Assembly (NCBI GenBank): GCA_029204225.1
Contig: CM055110.1
Location: 44,906,953 to 44,970,952, forward strand
Direction of reading: 5' to 3'
Length of the DNA: 64,000 nucleotides
Source: Diphasiastrum complanatum
Taxonomy: Eukaryota; Streptophyta; Lycopodiopsida; Lycopodiales; Lycopodiaceae
A model generated the notes under the pieces. The model was not told the DNA's origin, did not search any database, and saw only the letters and a list, made by a program, of their open reading frames with translations. Positions 12,801 through 25,700 of the stretch are shown here, in pieces; positions within the stretch are counted from its first letter, which is position 1, and every line of letters begins with the position of its first letter. The translations under genes and the position numbers were made by a program.

Positions 12801-15800
12801 GTCGGGTCACTCAACTACTTCTGTTCGAAGTGTCCGACTTATCCGACATCTTCGACGAGCGACAGACTCAGGTACTTCTATTCGAAGTATCCGAAGTGCA
12901 CGACTTCATCGACAACTTCAACAAGTCACTATTTCCAACCAATCTGTAGAAATACACTGTCTTCGCAACAGTCTGCAGAAATGAACTGTTTGTCGCATAG
13001 TTCGCATTGTTCGGGAAAAATGCGCAATTTCTGACAATGACTTCTTTTCACATATTTCAAAGAAGTAAACTATTTGTCGACTTTTTCGCATTTTCCCAAA
13101 ATGTGACAATACAGTCTACTTCAACAAATGAACCGTTTTCATCACCTTCGCATTTTCTCGAAATGCGAAAAATGCGACAAACTCGTCCACGTCAGCGTTC
13201 TCGAGTCGCCTGACCCATGTATACTTGTACAGATGTTGTTGTACTTCAAATATCTCTTAATTACAACCAGGTACATATTTAATTTAAACTAGTCTTGTAA
13301 TTATAGATTAGTTAACCATTTCTTGTAATTACAAGTACGCTGGTTATAAATACAGCTCCAGCTCGCATCAATCAATGATGTTCCGTGATGCAAACTAATT
13401 TGTCAGAGCGGAATTTATTTGGCATCCAAGTTATGCCTCCATTCTGGCTGTAACACTTTGTGTTGTTCAAGATTTTAGTGTAATACACAAGCAACACATT
13501 CTTTCTATCTCTGTCTAACGTAGATATTTGTGTTGTGATCCGATTACACTTTTATACTGCTGATTTACTGCTAGTTCACACTTGTTATTAAGGGAGAGTG
13601 TTGAAGTTACTATTTGTCTTTAATGGAGATTCCTCTATTGATGCTTTAACTGCAAAGTCGAGGTACCAGAAGGTGTACCTTGGACGGTTGTCAGGGGTCA
13701 TCAGAGTTTATTTTCTCCATTAAAGGACAAATAGGACAAATATTGACTTCTGACAGGAGAGCATCATGATAGACCTTGAATGTCATATATCTTAAAGAAC
13801 AAATAGAGTTGCATATAATTGTTTAGACTCTAGACCATGAAGACAACATTAATATAGGCAGTAGTTTAAGAATGAACAACTTTAAACTTTAAACGACAAA
13901 TAGTATGCAATGCTATGCACATTTTTTAGTCGTCACAAAGAATATGTAAAATTTTTGATTCTCTTCTTGTACTTGATGTACTTTGTTTTTCCCAAACAAC
14001 TATTTTCCAACCACTTAGACTATAGGCAGCACCCTATACAACGGTTGTCCTAACGCGTCCCAAAAAGTGGCCATCCCCGTGAGACTGCGTAGTTGACCGG
14101 CTAGTCGGCTTTGATACCACATGAAGCGCCGACGTCTCAAAGGGCGCTGGGACTTTAGAGCGGTTTCCCCAAGACACACTTAAGTCTAACATTCATTTGA
14201 CATGAACTCACTGAAAAGCCAACTCAGAAAACGCAACTAGCCTAACCATTCAGACTTATGAAAACAGGAATCCCAACCAACCCGAACAGAATCCGGCCCC
14301 AAAAGGTAACTAAAGGCAAAGACAAGTCACTCGTGAGTGGTCGCCAAACTGTCCAAATGGCATAGCGGCGGGCCTCACGATAGGTTTGAATCATTTCCTT
14401 TAGCTACAACATTTCTAGTGGAATGATTCCATCATAGTCCATTCAATGTTTCACGAATCGGCGATTCGAACAAGGTATCGCGGTTCGAATCGGTCTGGTT
14501 CAAATCGACCAATCGAAAACCTGTTCGAATCGGTTCCCGAGATAAAAAAAAATTTAAATTGGCCCCGGAAATGAAAATTTGTTCGAATCGGCCGATTCGA
14601 ACTTGACTTGGCCAGTTCGAATTGGTTGATTTGAACCGCCGATTCGAACCGGTGGATGAAACATTGAGTCCATTTAATAATCATCCTTTTACTATTCAAT
14701 TGAAGCACTTGTTTCCAAAATTTGAGACCAATGAAAGGTCGACTAAAAAACAAATCTCTATGAAAAATGTTTTTCCAAGAGCTATACATGTTTGTTGGTG
14801 TCTTGCAAACATGTATTGCAAACCATTTACTATTGAAATCCTTCATCATACATTATATTGTACAACCTAAGAGTTTGGAAGCCTATCATTTTTTCCAACG
14901 AGAAAATTTTCTTATCTTGTCATAACTTAGTAGATGACATCTGGTGATTTTCTTATATAGCACTATCTTGCGACAATTTTTAATATTATGAGAGTATTAT
15001 TGAGCCATATTATCATGCAAAAAATGTTAATACTTATATGAAAACATGGTTGTTATAATGTCATTTTTTGGTAGATGTCGTATTCAATTATGCGAGCTTC
15101 AACTTGTTCTAGTTTATGATTTTACCACTAGTAAATTGGGGCACGTTGTAGCAGAATCAATTTGAATGCCCATTTCATTGTAGATTTTAAAGTTTGACTG
15201 ATTTGTAGCTAATTACATTGAATTTTTGAACGTTGAGTTCATGTATAGATCATTTGAAATTGAGAAAATCTGCTTTGTTTTTTCTCGCTAATTCAATTTC
15301 TAGTTAGTTGCAACTTTAATATTTATATTGGAAATCTCTAGACGGTCTTTTTTCTTACATACAAGTTTGTTTGTCCTTTTTTTTTGCAGGTTGCTTTTCG
15401 AACTGGAGACTTCAAGAAGCAAGTAATCATGTTGGGTGGCTTAACAGATGGCTTCTTTGCAACAGAGTATGATACTATTTACTTGCTATTGATATTGCGT
15501 ATTCAACCTATTTATTGCTACCTTGTTGCAACTACTACGAAACATTAAAAAGGAAAGTTGATTTCTCAATAGGTACTAAATTAGGTGATTTATTGGAATC
15601 AATGTTTAGATAGTATTAAATGAACTCGGAAATCATCAATGGATGCATCAGAAAGACAACATATTGATAAACTGGAAAGAGGCAAAAATAACATTGCATA
15701 GAGGCTAGAGCCATATTGATCTGGTTAATTATAGATAGAGATACTGCTGGCATTGTATAATGCAATCGTATCTTGTGGAGCACGTTGAGTTGACTCACAT

Positions 15801-18800
15801 TTTTGTCACAAGCTCTAAGATGGTTGCTTATGCTTTATAATTGTTGTCGGTATGCTGTCACTCAATACGGTTCCATGTGATCTCATTTCACATAATACAA
15901 AAATAGAGATGTTTGATAAAGAATCACTTAGCCCTCAAAATTGGACCGCACTCCTCTTGGAACTCCAAGCAAACTTGATAAGTGAATTGCTCTTGAAAAC
16001 ACCTTTAATCTGATACCCATATTGGCACCAAAAAAAAAAACAATAAAATTTGTGTTCCGGGAAACCCTAATGGGATTTTTCGGTTCACATTTCAGATCGC
16101 ATTCGGGAACGGAATGTGCAACATTGATTGGAAAATAGTCATGCAACCTCGGATATTGCAACTGATACATCAAAATAGTGCCAATTACTATAAGATGTAT
16201 TACCAAATATCCGTTTTCATTTCTGGCTACAGGTTTTTATGAAAGCACCAGAAGGTTAAAACTTGTCTATTTTATGTATCCATTTATGTCAAGGTGTGTA
16301 TCCCAATTACATGTCATCATTTGCATTTATCTAAGTAAAACCAAATTTGGTAAGTTTATTTATAACTTAGTGCAAAATTCAAGTTTCAAAGAATCACAAC
16401 AGGGTGGGAGATTATAGAAATACCTAAAGTACTTTACAAGTTGATGCACAACAAAGTTGTGAATATAATTGATGGGTACTAAACATCCAAGTGCTTTGTT
16501 TCGTTAATGTCTTGTAGGTAGCTAACGGCGCACAAGACGAATGATAGCAATGTTAGTTCTATCAAGCTTAGATTAGATCATAATTGTGGTGCATTCCGGA
16601 TCACATTCTGAAACATGTTCCGGGAGATCTCATTAGGGTTTCTTGGAATGCTCTTTTTTTAATTTTGTTTTTTGAGGTTTTGATTTGTTCCTGTGGTTTG
16701 TTTAAATTTTTTTTAAGGCTTAAAATGTTTTTATTTCGAGTGTTTAAAACCCGTTTGTAGATGCATTTTTTGATATTTTAGGTTATAAAAAAGGGAGTTT
16801 CAGAACGAGCATTCTAGAATGTAGATGCAACAGAATGCATTCTGTTGCATGTATGGATTAGATGTAAATTCTTTCAAGTGTTCAAAACATATGAGCTGCC
16901 TAAGACTAAAAAAATAAGGATGTAGAATTTTGCATCTATTTATGGTTTCTCTCAAAGGAGAGGTTTGAAAAAAGTTGTTACTTTAGCTCGAGAAGATATG
17001 ATTTTTGGGCAATGTCTAGATAATGCAATTGACCTCCAAGTAAGTAATTTCGTAGGATCTTGATATTCTTAGCCTAAAGATTAGTGCTATGGACGTTCTC
17101 CATAACCATAACTGCAATTCACTTGATTTTTACCGGTTTTTGATTACTTTTCACTGTTTTAGCTTGAAATTCATGGAACGTACTATATGGTAATGATTTT
17201 CAAGATCGTACTTGTTGTTTTTTAGTCATTATGATACGTTCTAATGATTGCCTGCTAGTTATGTGGATTTATACTGTGATTTAGTCAAAATTTGACGGTT
17301 TTGGCTAGAAATGATCAGTAAGAGTCGATACTGAGCAAAATCAGGACTTTCAGTACTTGCATGCGGTTGAATTGAGGTAATTAGGGTCTGGTTGCACTTG
17401 CATGTGGTTATCATCCATTAGAACATGCCGAAAAAGTAAAAAATTGGTCAAAAAAACATGGTTTTTTGTATAGTGCTTTATAGCGTCCAATTTGGTGCTC
17501 TATAGCAATACTTGTGATCGTTGAAAGTTTGGCAATTTTTAGTTAAAAAATTGGCAAGAATTCGATGAGGCTTTGATTTCATGTCAGAAAAAAAGTAGTA
17601 GCTTACCAGTCCTCTATTGAAAAATCATTTTTACATCATTTGGTATGTTTGGGAACATAGTACAATCAATGTTTTGAGGGCCGATTCGAATCGGCGGTTC
17701 GAATCGGCTGGATCGGCCGATTCAAACCTCTAAGTTTTTTTTCTATTCAAAATATGTAATACGACCTGATACTACCTTATACAACTTATTTCAATATGCT
17801 TCCAACCTGTTACTACCTTATACAATCCATTTCAGTATCGTTACAGTTTAAACTCCATTGTATGATCTATCCCCTTTTCACCTAGTACTCTTCACCCAGT
17901 AGACTGGTATATGGTACAATATGCTTACAAAACATCCATAACAAGAAATGAAACATGGGAGGTGATCTTCGTCAAAGAAACATTAGTTTATGAGCTGCAG
18001 CTGCTTTGAATCTGAATGAATCAGATTATAAATAAAAGCATTTTAAATTTTCTATGCACACATACAGGGAATCAAAAAATCTTGGTACATACGGCATATA
18101 GCCTACATTTACACAAGTATAGATTACAACCATACAATTATCCATATATTGTTGTTACCCTAAACCCTAAAACCGATTCGAGCCGACCGATTCGAATCAG
18201 GCCGATTCGAATTGCGATTCGTTGTTTGAATCAGCGATTCGTGAAACATTGAGTACAATGAGTTATAGTAGTTTTGTGGATGAAATTTCATGCTTGAATA
18301 CAATTCACGTAAAATTCAGTTAAAAATTGAGTTTTAAATTTAGTTAGGTAGTTTATGTAAAAAAGTCGATTTTGTAAGAAACATTGCATGTGGATTTGAC
18401 ACATGTTGGATGTTTAGAAATCATGTTAATTTAGACTAATGGCAATGAAACTGAGTTCGATAGTGAAAATCGAAATAGTTAGTCTATATAGAGTAGGAAT
18501 CGGAAATCACAATTATGTAAATTTTTAAGAACCGAAATTATTAGTTGATTTTCATGTTTTAGATTTAACACGCACAATCTCCTAATACTGATTTTGAGAA
18601 GCTCGTGCTCTCATTTAGGGAGTCAGATAGAGTAGTTACATTTTTTGGTGATAGATATGTGCATCCATCTAAGATGAACGACAAATGTAATGGAAATTTT
18701 TGAAACTCAATATGAAGCTTATCCTTTATTTGTTATGCCCATTTTGGATTTCTCTGAAATGCATCTAAATAATAGTTTTGAAATTCTTAACTCAGTGGAT

Positions 18801-20942
18801 TTAGATTAGTAGCAAACACTTTTGGTCAGCTGTATTCCATAAACTTGAAACCTCTCTTAGCTCTAGTTCTACTAGTCATTCTGAATCAGATGGACAAACT
18901 GAAAGCACTAATTAGACTATGGAGGATATGTTGAGAACATACATGTCTCACAGGCAGCCTCATGGGGAGTATTACATTCCTTTAATCGAGTTTGCTTTGA
19001 ATAGTAGAAAACATTCGGCTATAGGTTATAGTCCGTCTGTGTTTATGTACGCTTTTCAACCTAGATCTCCAGTTAATGTGTAGACTAGATTTGTTAAGAT
19101 CCAAAAGTTGTCAATTTCTTGCATGATATGCAAGAAATGTGGCAATTAGCACATGATAGTATCCATAGTGCTTAGAACAGAGCTAAGCACTTTGCTGATC
19201 TTAAGAGATCTCCCAGAGATTTTAAAGTTGATGACTAGGTATGTCTTAGAATATTAGGACATGTGGAGCAGTGCATGTTGATTGAAGGGTCTATGCATGC
19301 AGAGTAGTATCAATGGCAATGCAATGAGTTTAGTAAAGGATTAGGGTTTTTGAAGGAATATTCTTAGGCCCCAAGGGCCTATATATACCTATAGAAACTC
19401 GCCCTACTTCACTTCCAAATTCTGATCTTTAGTTGTCAAAAATCTCTCCTCCGGTATTCAGTCACTGTGGCTTGGGGGTGTAGTTGATTGAGGTTTGATC
19501 ACTAGTTTCTCTTTGGTTGGGTGGTTTGGCTCCATAATTCTCTTTTTAGCGTTTGCAACAAGATCTGAAGGATCTACACTTGGCGATCTTTACAATGGGT
19601 CTCTCTCTCTTTCTTCTAATATTTGCATCTCTGACCTCCAAAACTCTTTGTAAGTAGCCTATATGGGAGGGATAGAAAATTCGGCTAGAATAATCTAGTG
19701 TGAATAAAGGGCTTGCTTTTATTATACGTGAAACGATAAAAACTTGGAGTCATGAGAGACTATCCCAATTTGGTGATTTAAAATTAGTACATTGTCTCTA
19801 TTGCATGAATAAGTGTGGAGGTGACCAAAGTGTCAAAAGAGTCTTTAGTTTCATGCTAGTTTGCTTTTCCGATATTCATTCCTGTCAAGTGCATATAGAC
19901 ATGAAGGGTCAATCTCCAGATCATGAATGTGGAGTTATGTAGACATTATAGCTGCCTAAAAGTATCATTAGATGATATGTCAACAAATGGACAAGCTCTA
20001 TGCATATGAGGAAGTCTCAAGTGGAAAGTAGCATTCTGCAATATACACTTCCCTCTCTAGACCAATATCTCACCCACACAACTTGATCCACATAGAACAT
20101 CTTTGCTCATCTTGTCTAACCAAGTGAGTGATGGGTATAAAAAGTCTTTGTATTAGCATGCAAAACCACGTGAACCTTTATCTTTAACCAATCTCATCTT
20201 TGCACAATAAATAGAATCCCTTGTGAGGTTGGGAAAATTGGTGACAAACATTTCTTGACTCTCATTCGTTTCCATGAAATCTAGAATATTACCACCATCA
20301 ATAAAGTCACATAGATCCTCTTGCCATTGAGGATGAATGATTACCATCACAACTTCAGAAACCTATCTGCAATCGGTGTGGTTGGGATTGCGAGAGGCCC
20401 CGTGCTAGGAGGCCCTGACGTCCTATGCATGATAGCTAGAATCATCCTCCTTTTTGTGGAATGTGCTTTACCATCTTGGAAGGTGACCCATTTCCCTCTG
20501 TCTTTGGCTTCGTTAAAAGCCATGTGTCGTTCCTCCACAAAGTGAATGTATGCATGCCCCGAAGGTTAGCCTTATATTGTAAAGGCTTCCCGAGGTAAAT
20601 CTGGTCACTAGAGTGGTGTTATCCTTCTCCTCCTCCAAACCTTTTCTATACCTGAATTCTTATGGCCAAGTGCGAAATGCAGAAAGCATCTAGCCTCTCA
20701 TAAAGCATCATTCGTTTCTGGAATACCATGTACTCTGATGTTGAGGGCTTTATCTCCCTTAGTTTATGCCATAGTTGCCCAGAAACGTGAACGCTTGTTT
20801 GCGTTTCTGGCCCAGAAATGCCGAGAAAAAAAAGACAGAATATATAAAGAATTTCAGCCATGATTCGGTATTACTATGGTTCAGTATGATTCTGCAATGC
20901 ATTAGTATGGTTCCTTATGGTTTCAGTTTGGTTTGTTGTGAT

Positions 20943-20987
<45 letters not shown>

Positions 20988-22680
20988 AGAAGAAGAAGGA
21001 GAAGAAGAAGAAGCTTTATTAACGTCTTTTCCACGCCCAAAGGCGTATAAGGCGAGACAAGTACATCAGATAAAGTGGAACCAAGACGGAACAATGCCGT
21101 CAAACAACAAAACTAAAAACCGAAATAAAACTAGGAAGAGGATAATAATATCTCATTTCCAAGAATAATGTGGGCACACATGCAGGTGGCCATTTCGAAG
21201 CTCTCACTAATTCGAACTCAAAACTCAATCAATAGCGCCAAAATGCACTCACGCAGGAGGCGACGCTGTGCTAACAACAATGTCAACACAAATTGGACGA
21301 CCATCGCGAAATAAAACTTTTTGACTTTTGACTCTAGCTTCCGACATAGGTTTTTTCTGCTCTTCCCACTTAGGTATTGATTGGTGCCTCTAAGGCAGCC
21401 TCGTTGGCGAAGAACTTTCCGTCTAGAATCTTCGGGAAAAAGATGCGAGAAGGCTGGAATTTCCCACGCCACACTGCAACCACAGGATCCACGGGAACAG
21501 AGAATGTAGATGAAATGTAATCATTAACTTGTTTCAGTAAAATGTTTTCCTCCCCTTCGAACTTTACCCCTCGTAGCCTTGAGTTTAGGGTCTTTGATGC
21601 TCGTTTTTCTTGTTCCTCCATAGCTTTCACCACTACCTGTTTAGAGTTAGTGGTTCCCCTAGCAATGTCAGCCCAAGATTTCTTCGTGTTTGGGAGCCCT
21701 TCTGAAGCTCATCATGAAGCTTGTGAATAGACGCAATGTCAATGCCTTTGTTGAGACGCGTCTCCATAATGTTCAACCGGTCCTTACAAGTATTCACGTC
21801 ATCGAAAACATCTTGAAAACGGTTAACTTTATTAACAATGGAAGAAACAAGAGTAGAATGACCACCATCAAGAACCACCTTGTCGCCAAGAAGGTCTGTC
21901 AGTTGTCGCTCATGAGAGAGTAGCTTCTCCCGCAATCGCTGCATATCCACTCGAAGATCCGGCGGGTTTCCTACTGGCTGGGTTTCTGATTCTTGGGCGT
22001 CATCTTGAATCCACTCTTGGATTTGAGCGCCGTAGTTATCGAGCTTTTCTCCATGCACGTGTAAAGTCTCTTCGATAACATTGAAGCGCGTGTGTATCTT
22101 TGAAAAGACAATTTCGAAGCCTTGATACGAAAATTCCAGGATTTCGATTCGCTGCTGCAGAGATAGCTCGTTTGGAGTTGGGACAGGTGTTTCGACTGTT
22201 AGAGCAGCAAATGCATTAGGTTGAGGAGAGAGATAGTAGGGATCTGTGACAGGAGTGCTAGGAGGGGCAGCAGGTTGCTCCTGCACTATTGCTCCAGCTG
22301 TTGCATTATGAGCTGCTGCAGATGCGGAAACAGGGGTCTTTTTGTTCTTGGCCATCTAGCGAGTAAGCGCTCCACGGTCAGGCTCATCTGCCAATCAGCA
22401 ACTTGCCACCATCGCTGGTTTGCAGCTAACCTTCTTCAGAAGTTCCACAAAGTTTCATCCATATAGAGGACTACATCTAGGAAAGCATCTAGATTCACCA
22501 GGGTAAATCAGCGCCTTCTAAACTGGATTCAACCGCTCTTTAGCACCTCACCAAATGCGTTGAGCGATTCCCTGCACCTTTCATAGCCCAGGGAGCATCT
22601 ATGTTGTCAGTAAAGTAGCCAGCTATTAAACAACGCCCGCTGGACTTCACAACTTAATCGCACTCAGGCCATCGCTCAAC

Positions 22681-22741
<61 letters not shown>

Positions 22742-25700
22742 CCTGCTGTAACACCTCAAGCCATTCTAATTTTTTATCCTCGACAGAATCCAGTAGGAAT
22801 TGATGCACCTAAACTGGACCACCTTGTACCCAAAACATTCGGAAACCTATATAAGTGTACTGCCCTTAGTTAGAGCTTTGATAGCCATATTGCCCACAAG
22901 AAAACAAAAGTAAAAATAAAAATAAAAAAACGTTTCTGCTCCATTAATCCAGAAATGCGGTTCAGAAACTCTAGAAAAGCAGTGCATCTATGGAACTTTA
23001 TGCACTGAAAGTGTGACTGAAATTATGTTTTGCCACTGGAATCTTTATTGATGTCCAATGAGAGACACAAAGACATGGATATTTATGTCCAACGAGACCA
23101 TTAAGATTGAGTGAAATTAACAAAATTTATTATTCATTGTGAATGCACTAATCCTACTCCTAGGATCGAATATGACTTCCATCACTAGAAATCTATTTTT
23201 GGCATATTGCTTCAGTGGCATAAAATGATTTGCACTTTCCACCAAGTCTTTCATATCTCTATGAGGGTTAGATTCCCACTCGTAGATACCTCTCTTCTTG
23301 AGTGAATTTGCTTATAGCCCCATTTAACATGATAATTGTTTGCTTTTATGGCTTTGTAATTAGTATTTGATTTATTTAGATGGCAATATGGACATGTGCA
23401 ACTAATAAGTTAATCACCGAAATACTTGAATCAATATTATATAGAGTTCTAAAAGTTGAAGTGCTGCACTGTAGTTTGGATTTATGCCTTAGGAAATGCA
23501 TGCTGTTCTAAAAGTTGAAGTGCTGCACTGTAGTTTGGATTTATGCCTTAGGAAATGCATGCTGTACAACGAAGATGTAAATGGCCTATGCATGCATGTA
23601 ATTATTCACATGCAAGGTCTAAATCGTTCAATATTGAAGCCTAGTTTAGGTAGTGGTACCTTTTTGGGTACGTGCAATTGTCCAATGTCTAGTTGCCTAT
23701 CAATTATTAAATGTTCAGAGGATGTTAATTGGCTAAGTCTTGTGTGCCCAATCCTTTCTTTCCCTCCTAGTTCCTGGTAGCTTTGTTATGGCTACTCCAC
23801 CCAATGAAATAGGCAGTGGGGTGTGGAAAGAAAAGACAACACATTCTATAGCTTCTTCTTGAAGATAGCTTTTGTAGAAGGACGTGCCAGAAAAAGAACA
23901 GCTCTCTTCAACTTCTTAGCACGTTCCATGATTTTCTCCTGCTCTGTAGTCTGGAGATCGAATCGTTCTTGGAGATTGTCTCCTAATCTTTAATTTGGAG
24001 ATTGAGCAGTCCTTGGAGAAGGGTTAAATGCTTGATTAGGTGAACATGAAGAAGATCGCAACGTTGGTAGATAGATGTCTTCTCTCCTGTTGATGGATTA
24101 TGGGGATCTCTTTATCTTTTTCTTTTATTATTTGGATTCTGCTTGATTACTAGTGGCATGATAATCTTTGCTTGCTGTGTTTCTTTTCATTCGCTACTCA
24201 ATATGTAAACTGCAATCTTCAAAATTAAAATCATTTGTGCTTAAATATCCAAGTTTCTCCCTTTTGTGACAAAAATTTCCATCTACAACTTTTGAAGGAA
24301 TTGATGGCTTTTCTTGCTGTGATGAAGGTATGTGGAACCACTTGCCATTGCGCTGGAAGCAGAGAAGTGGTCAGTAGTTCAGCCTCTTTTATCATCGTCA
24401 TATGCTGGATATGGCACATCCAGTCTTAAACAGGTTTCTGGAATCTTACATTCAGTTTTTTTTCTAGTATCTTCCCTTGTGTGGAGTTGATATTGTGAAG
24501 GGTAAATCTGCTTATATCTTTAAGGGGTCTGCATTTTCTCTCTTAAATTAGGGTTCACATTTATGGAATGATTGGTTAACTTTTCAACTATCCTTGGTAT
24601 ACTTTAAGATATGAGTGAAGCTAAAAGAGGGTGTACTTGAGCGTTCTATGCATGTATACATTACTCTTCTTGATTTGACATACTGAAAAAGTTGTTTCTT
24701 CCGTCCATCTGCGTTAGACACCATAAAGTTGCAGATGTTTTAGCAAAAGTTGTTCAGAAATCTATTCAAGTATCTGCATCAAACTTTGTGCTTTAAGCCT
24801 CAAACAAACATTCAAAGGGTGTTCTGTTTAGAAACTGATTGCTCCATACCAATCTCCCATGTTGAGGACAATTCCGGAATGAAATGGCAGGACTGTGTTG
24901 AGCTAGAACAACTTATCAGTTACCTGATAAACGAAGAAGATTCTCAAGGAGTCATTTTGGTTGGGCACAGTACAGGTTGCCAGGTATTTGGTTGTTCTAT
25001 AAATCTACATTTTCTATTTGAAACTTGAAAAAGGTATATTGTAGTTTGTACCTAAACCTTTTGACACTACCATTCATGCTACCTTCCCCTTTTTAGAGTA
25101 TGTATTGCTGTGACACGTAGACTAGTGGCCAGAAGAAAACTATCAGTTGATCAATTGTGTTATTGTGAAATTTCAAGGACATCGTACACTTCATGCGAGC
25201 TGGCGGGAGTTGCTCAAGGGCTGTACGGTGTGCAATTTTGCAGGTTTAGTAATAATATTCAATTGTCATTAAAATGTTTAAAAGCTAGAGAGCAAACACG
25301 TATCTGAGACCGATTCGACTGATTCCATAGGAAGGAAATTTTACTTTTGAGTCACCAAGTGATGACCTTACATGAATGCACAAATTTCCTATTAAAGCAA
25401 TTTTCCCTAAAGTGACACAAACTCTTTGTCAGCCTGGTCAATGGTTTTTTAGAATTACAGGGTCTCCACGAGTATCGAATAATGTTTGGCATATGGAAAT
25501 CAAATGATTTTGGATCAAAACTAGATTTCTGATCAAGACGTTTCTTCAGGCTAAATTCAAAAGCACACAGGAGGAGGCCAGAACTGAACCTGCTTTTGGA
25601 GATAGAGAGCTTTAATTTGCATTGATAATTTTTTTTCTGCTCATATTTTAGGGATATCCATTTTGTGTTTTAAAGCTTAAGTTGGCTATGTTAATTCTTT

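Larger units (their letters stand above)
20770..22995. mobile_element. 2.2-kb hAT-like element carrying an open reading frame
   Basis: Left end CATAGTTGCCCAGAAACG with CGTTTCTGG words; right end the inverse (CCAGAAATGCGGTTCAGAAACTCTAG...GCATCTATGG). The flanks GTTTATGC and CTTTATGC form a likely 8-bp target duplication (7/8), although the right end is offset by about 3 bp. The right part (22741-22880) matches 32455-32600 of another hAT-like element, including GCCCTTAGTTAGAGCTTT against GCTCTTAATTAGAGCTTT. Inside are two GA microsatellites and a minus-strand reading frame, annotated separately. Confidence 0.65.

Noticed and set aside
12694-12984. Arg/Ser-rich frame with RHLRQLR-like repeats
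   Set aside because: It is a translation of the degenerate TTCGAAGTGTCCGAC repeats in an LTR-like segment; alternative frames are equally open.
14451-14849. 132-codon minus-strand frame
   Set aside because: Its first half lies inside the MITE at 14444-14666 and reflects GATTCGAA repeats.
20153-20545. Minus-strand frames near a possible retroelement gag
   Set aside because: No zinc knuckle or other diagnostic motif could be read; stops are frequent.
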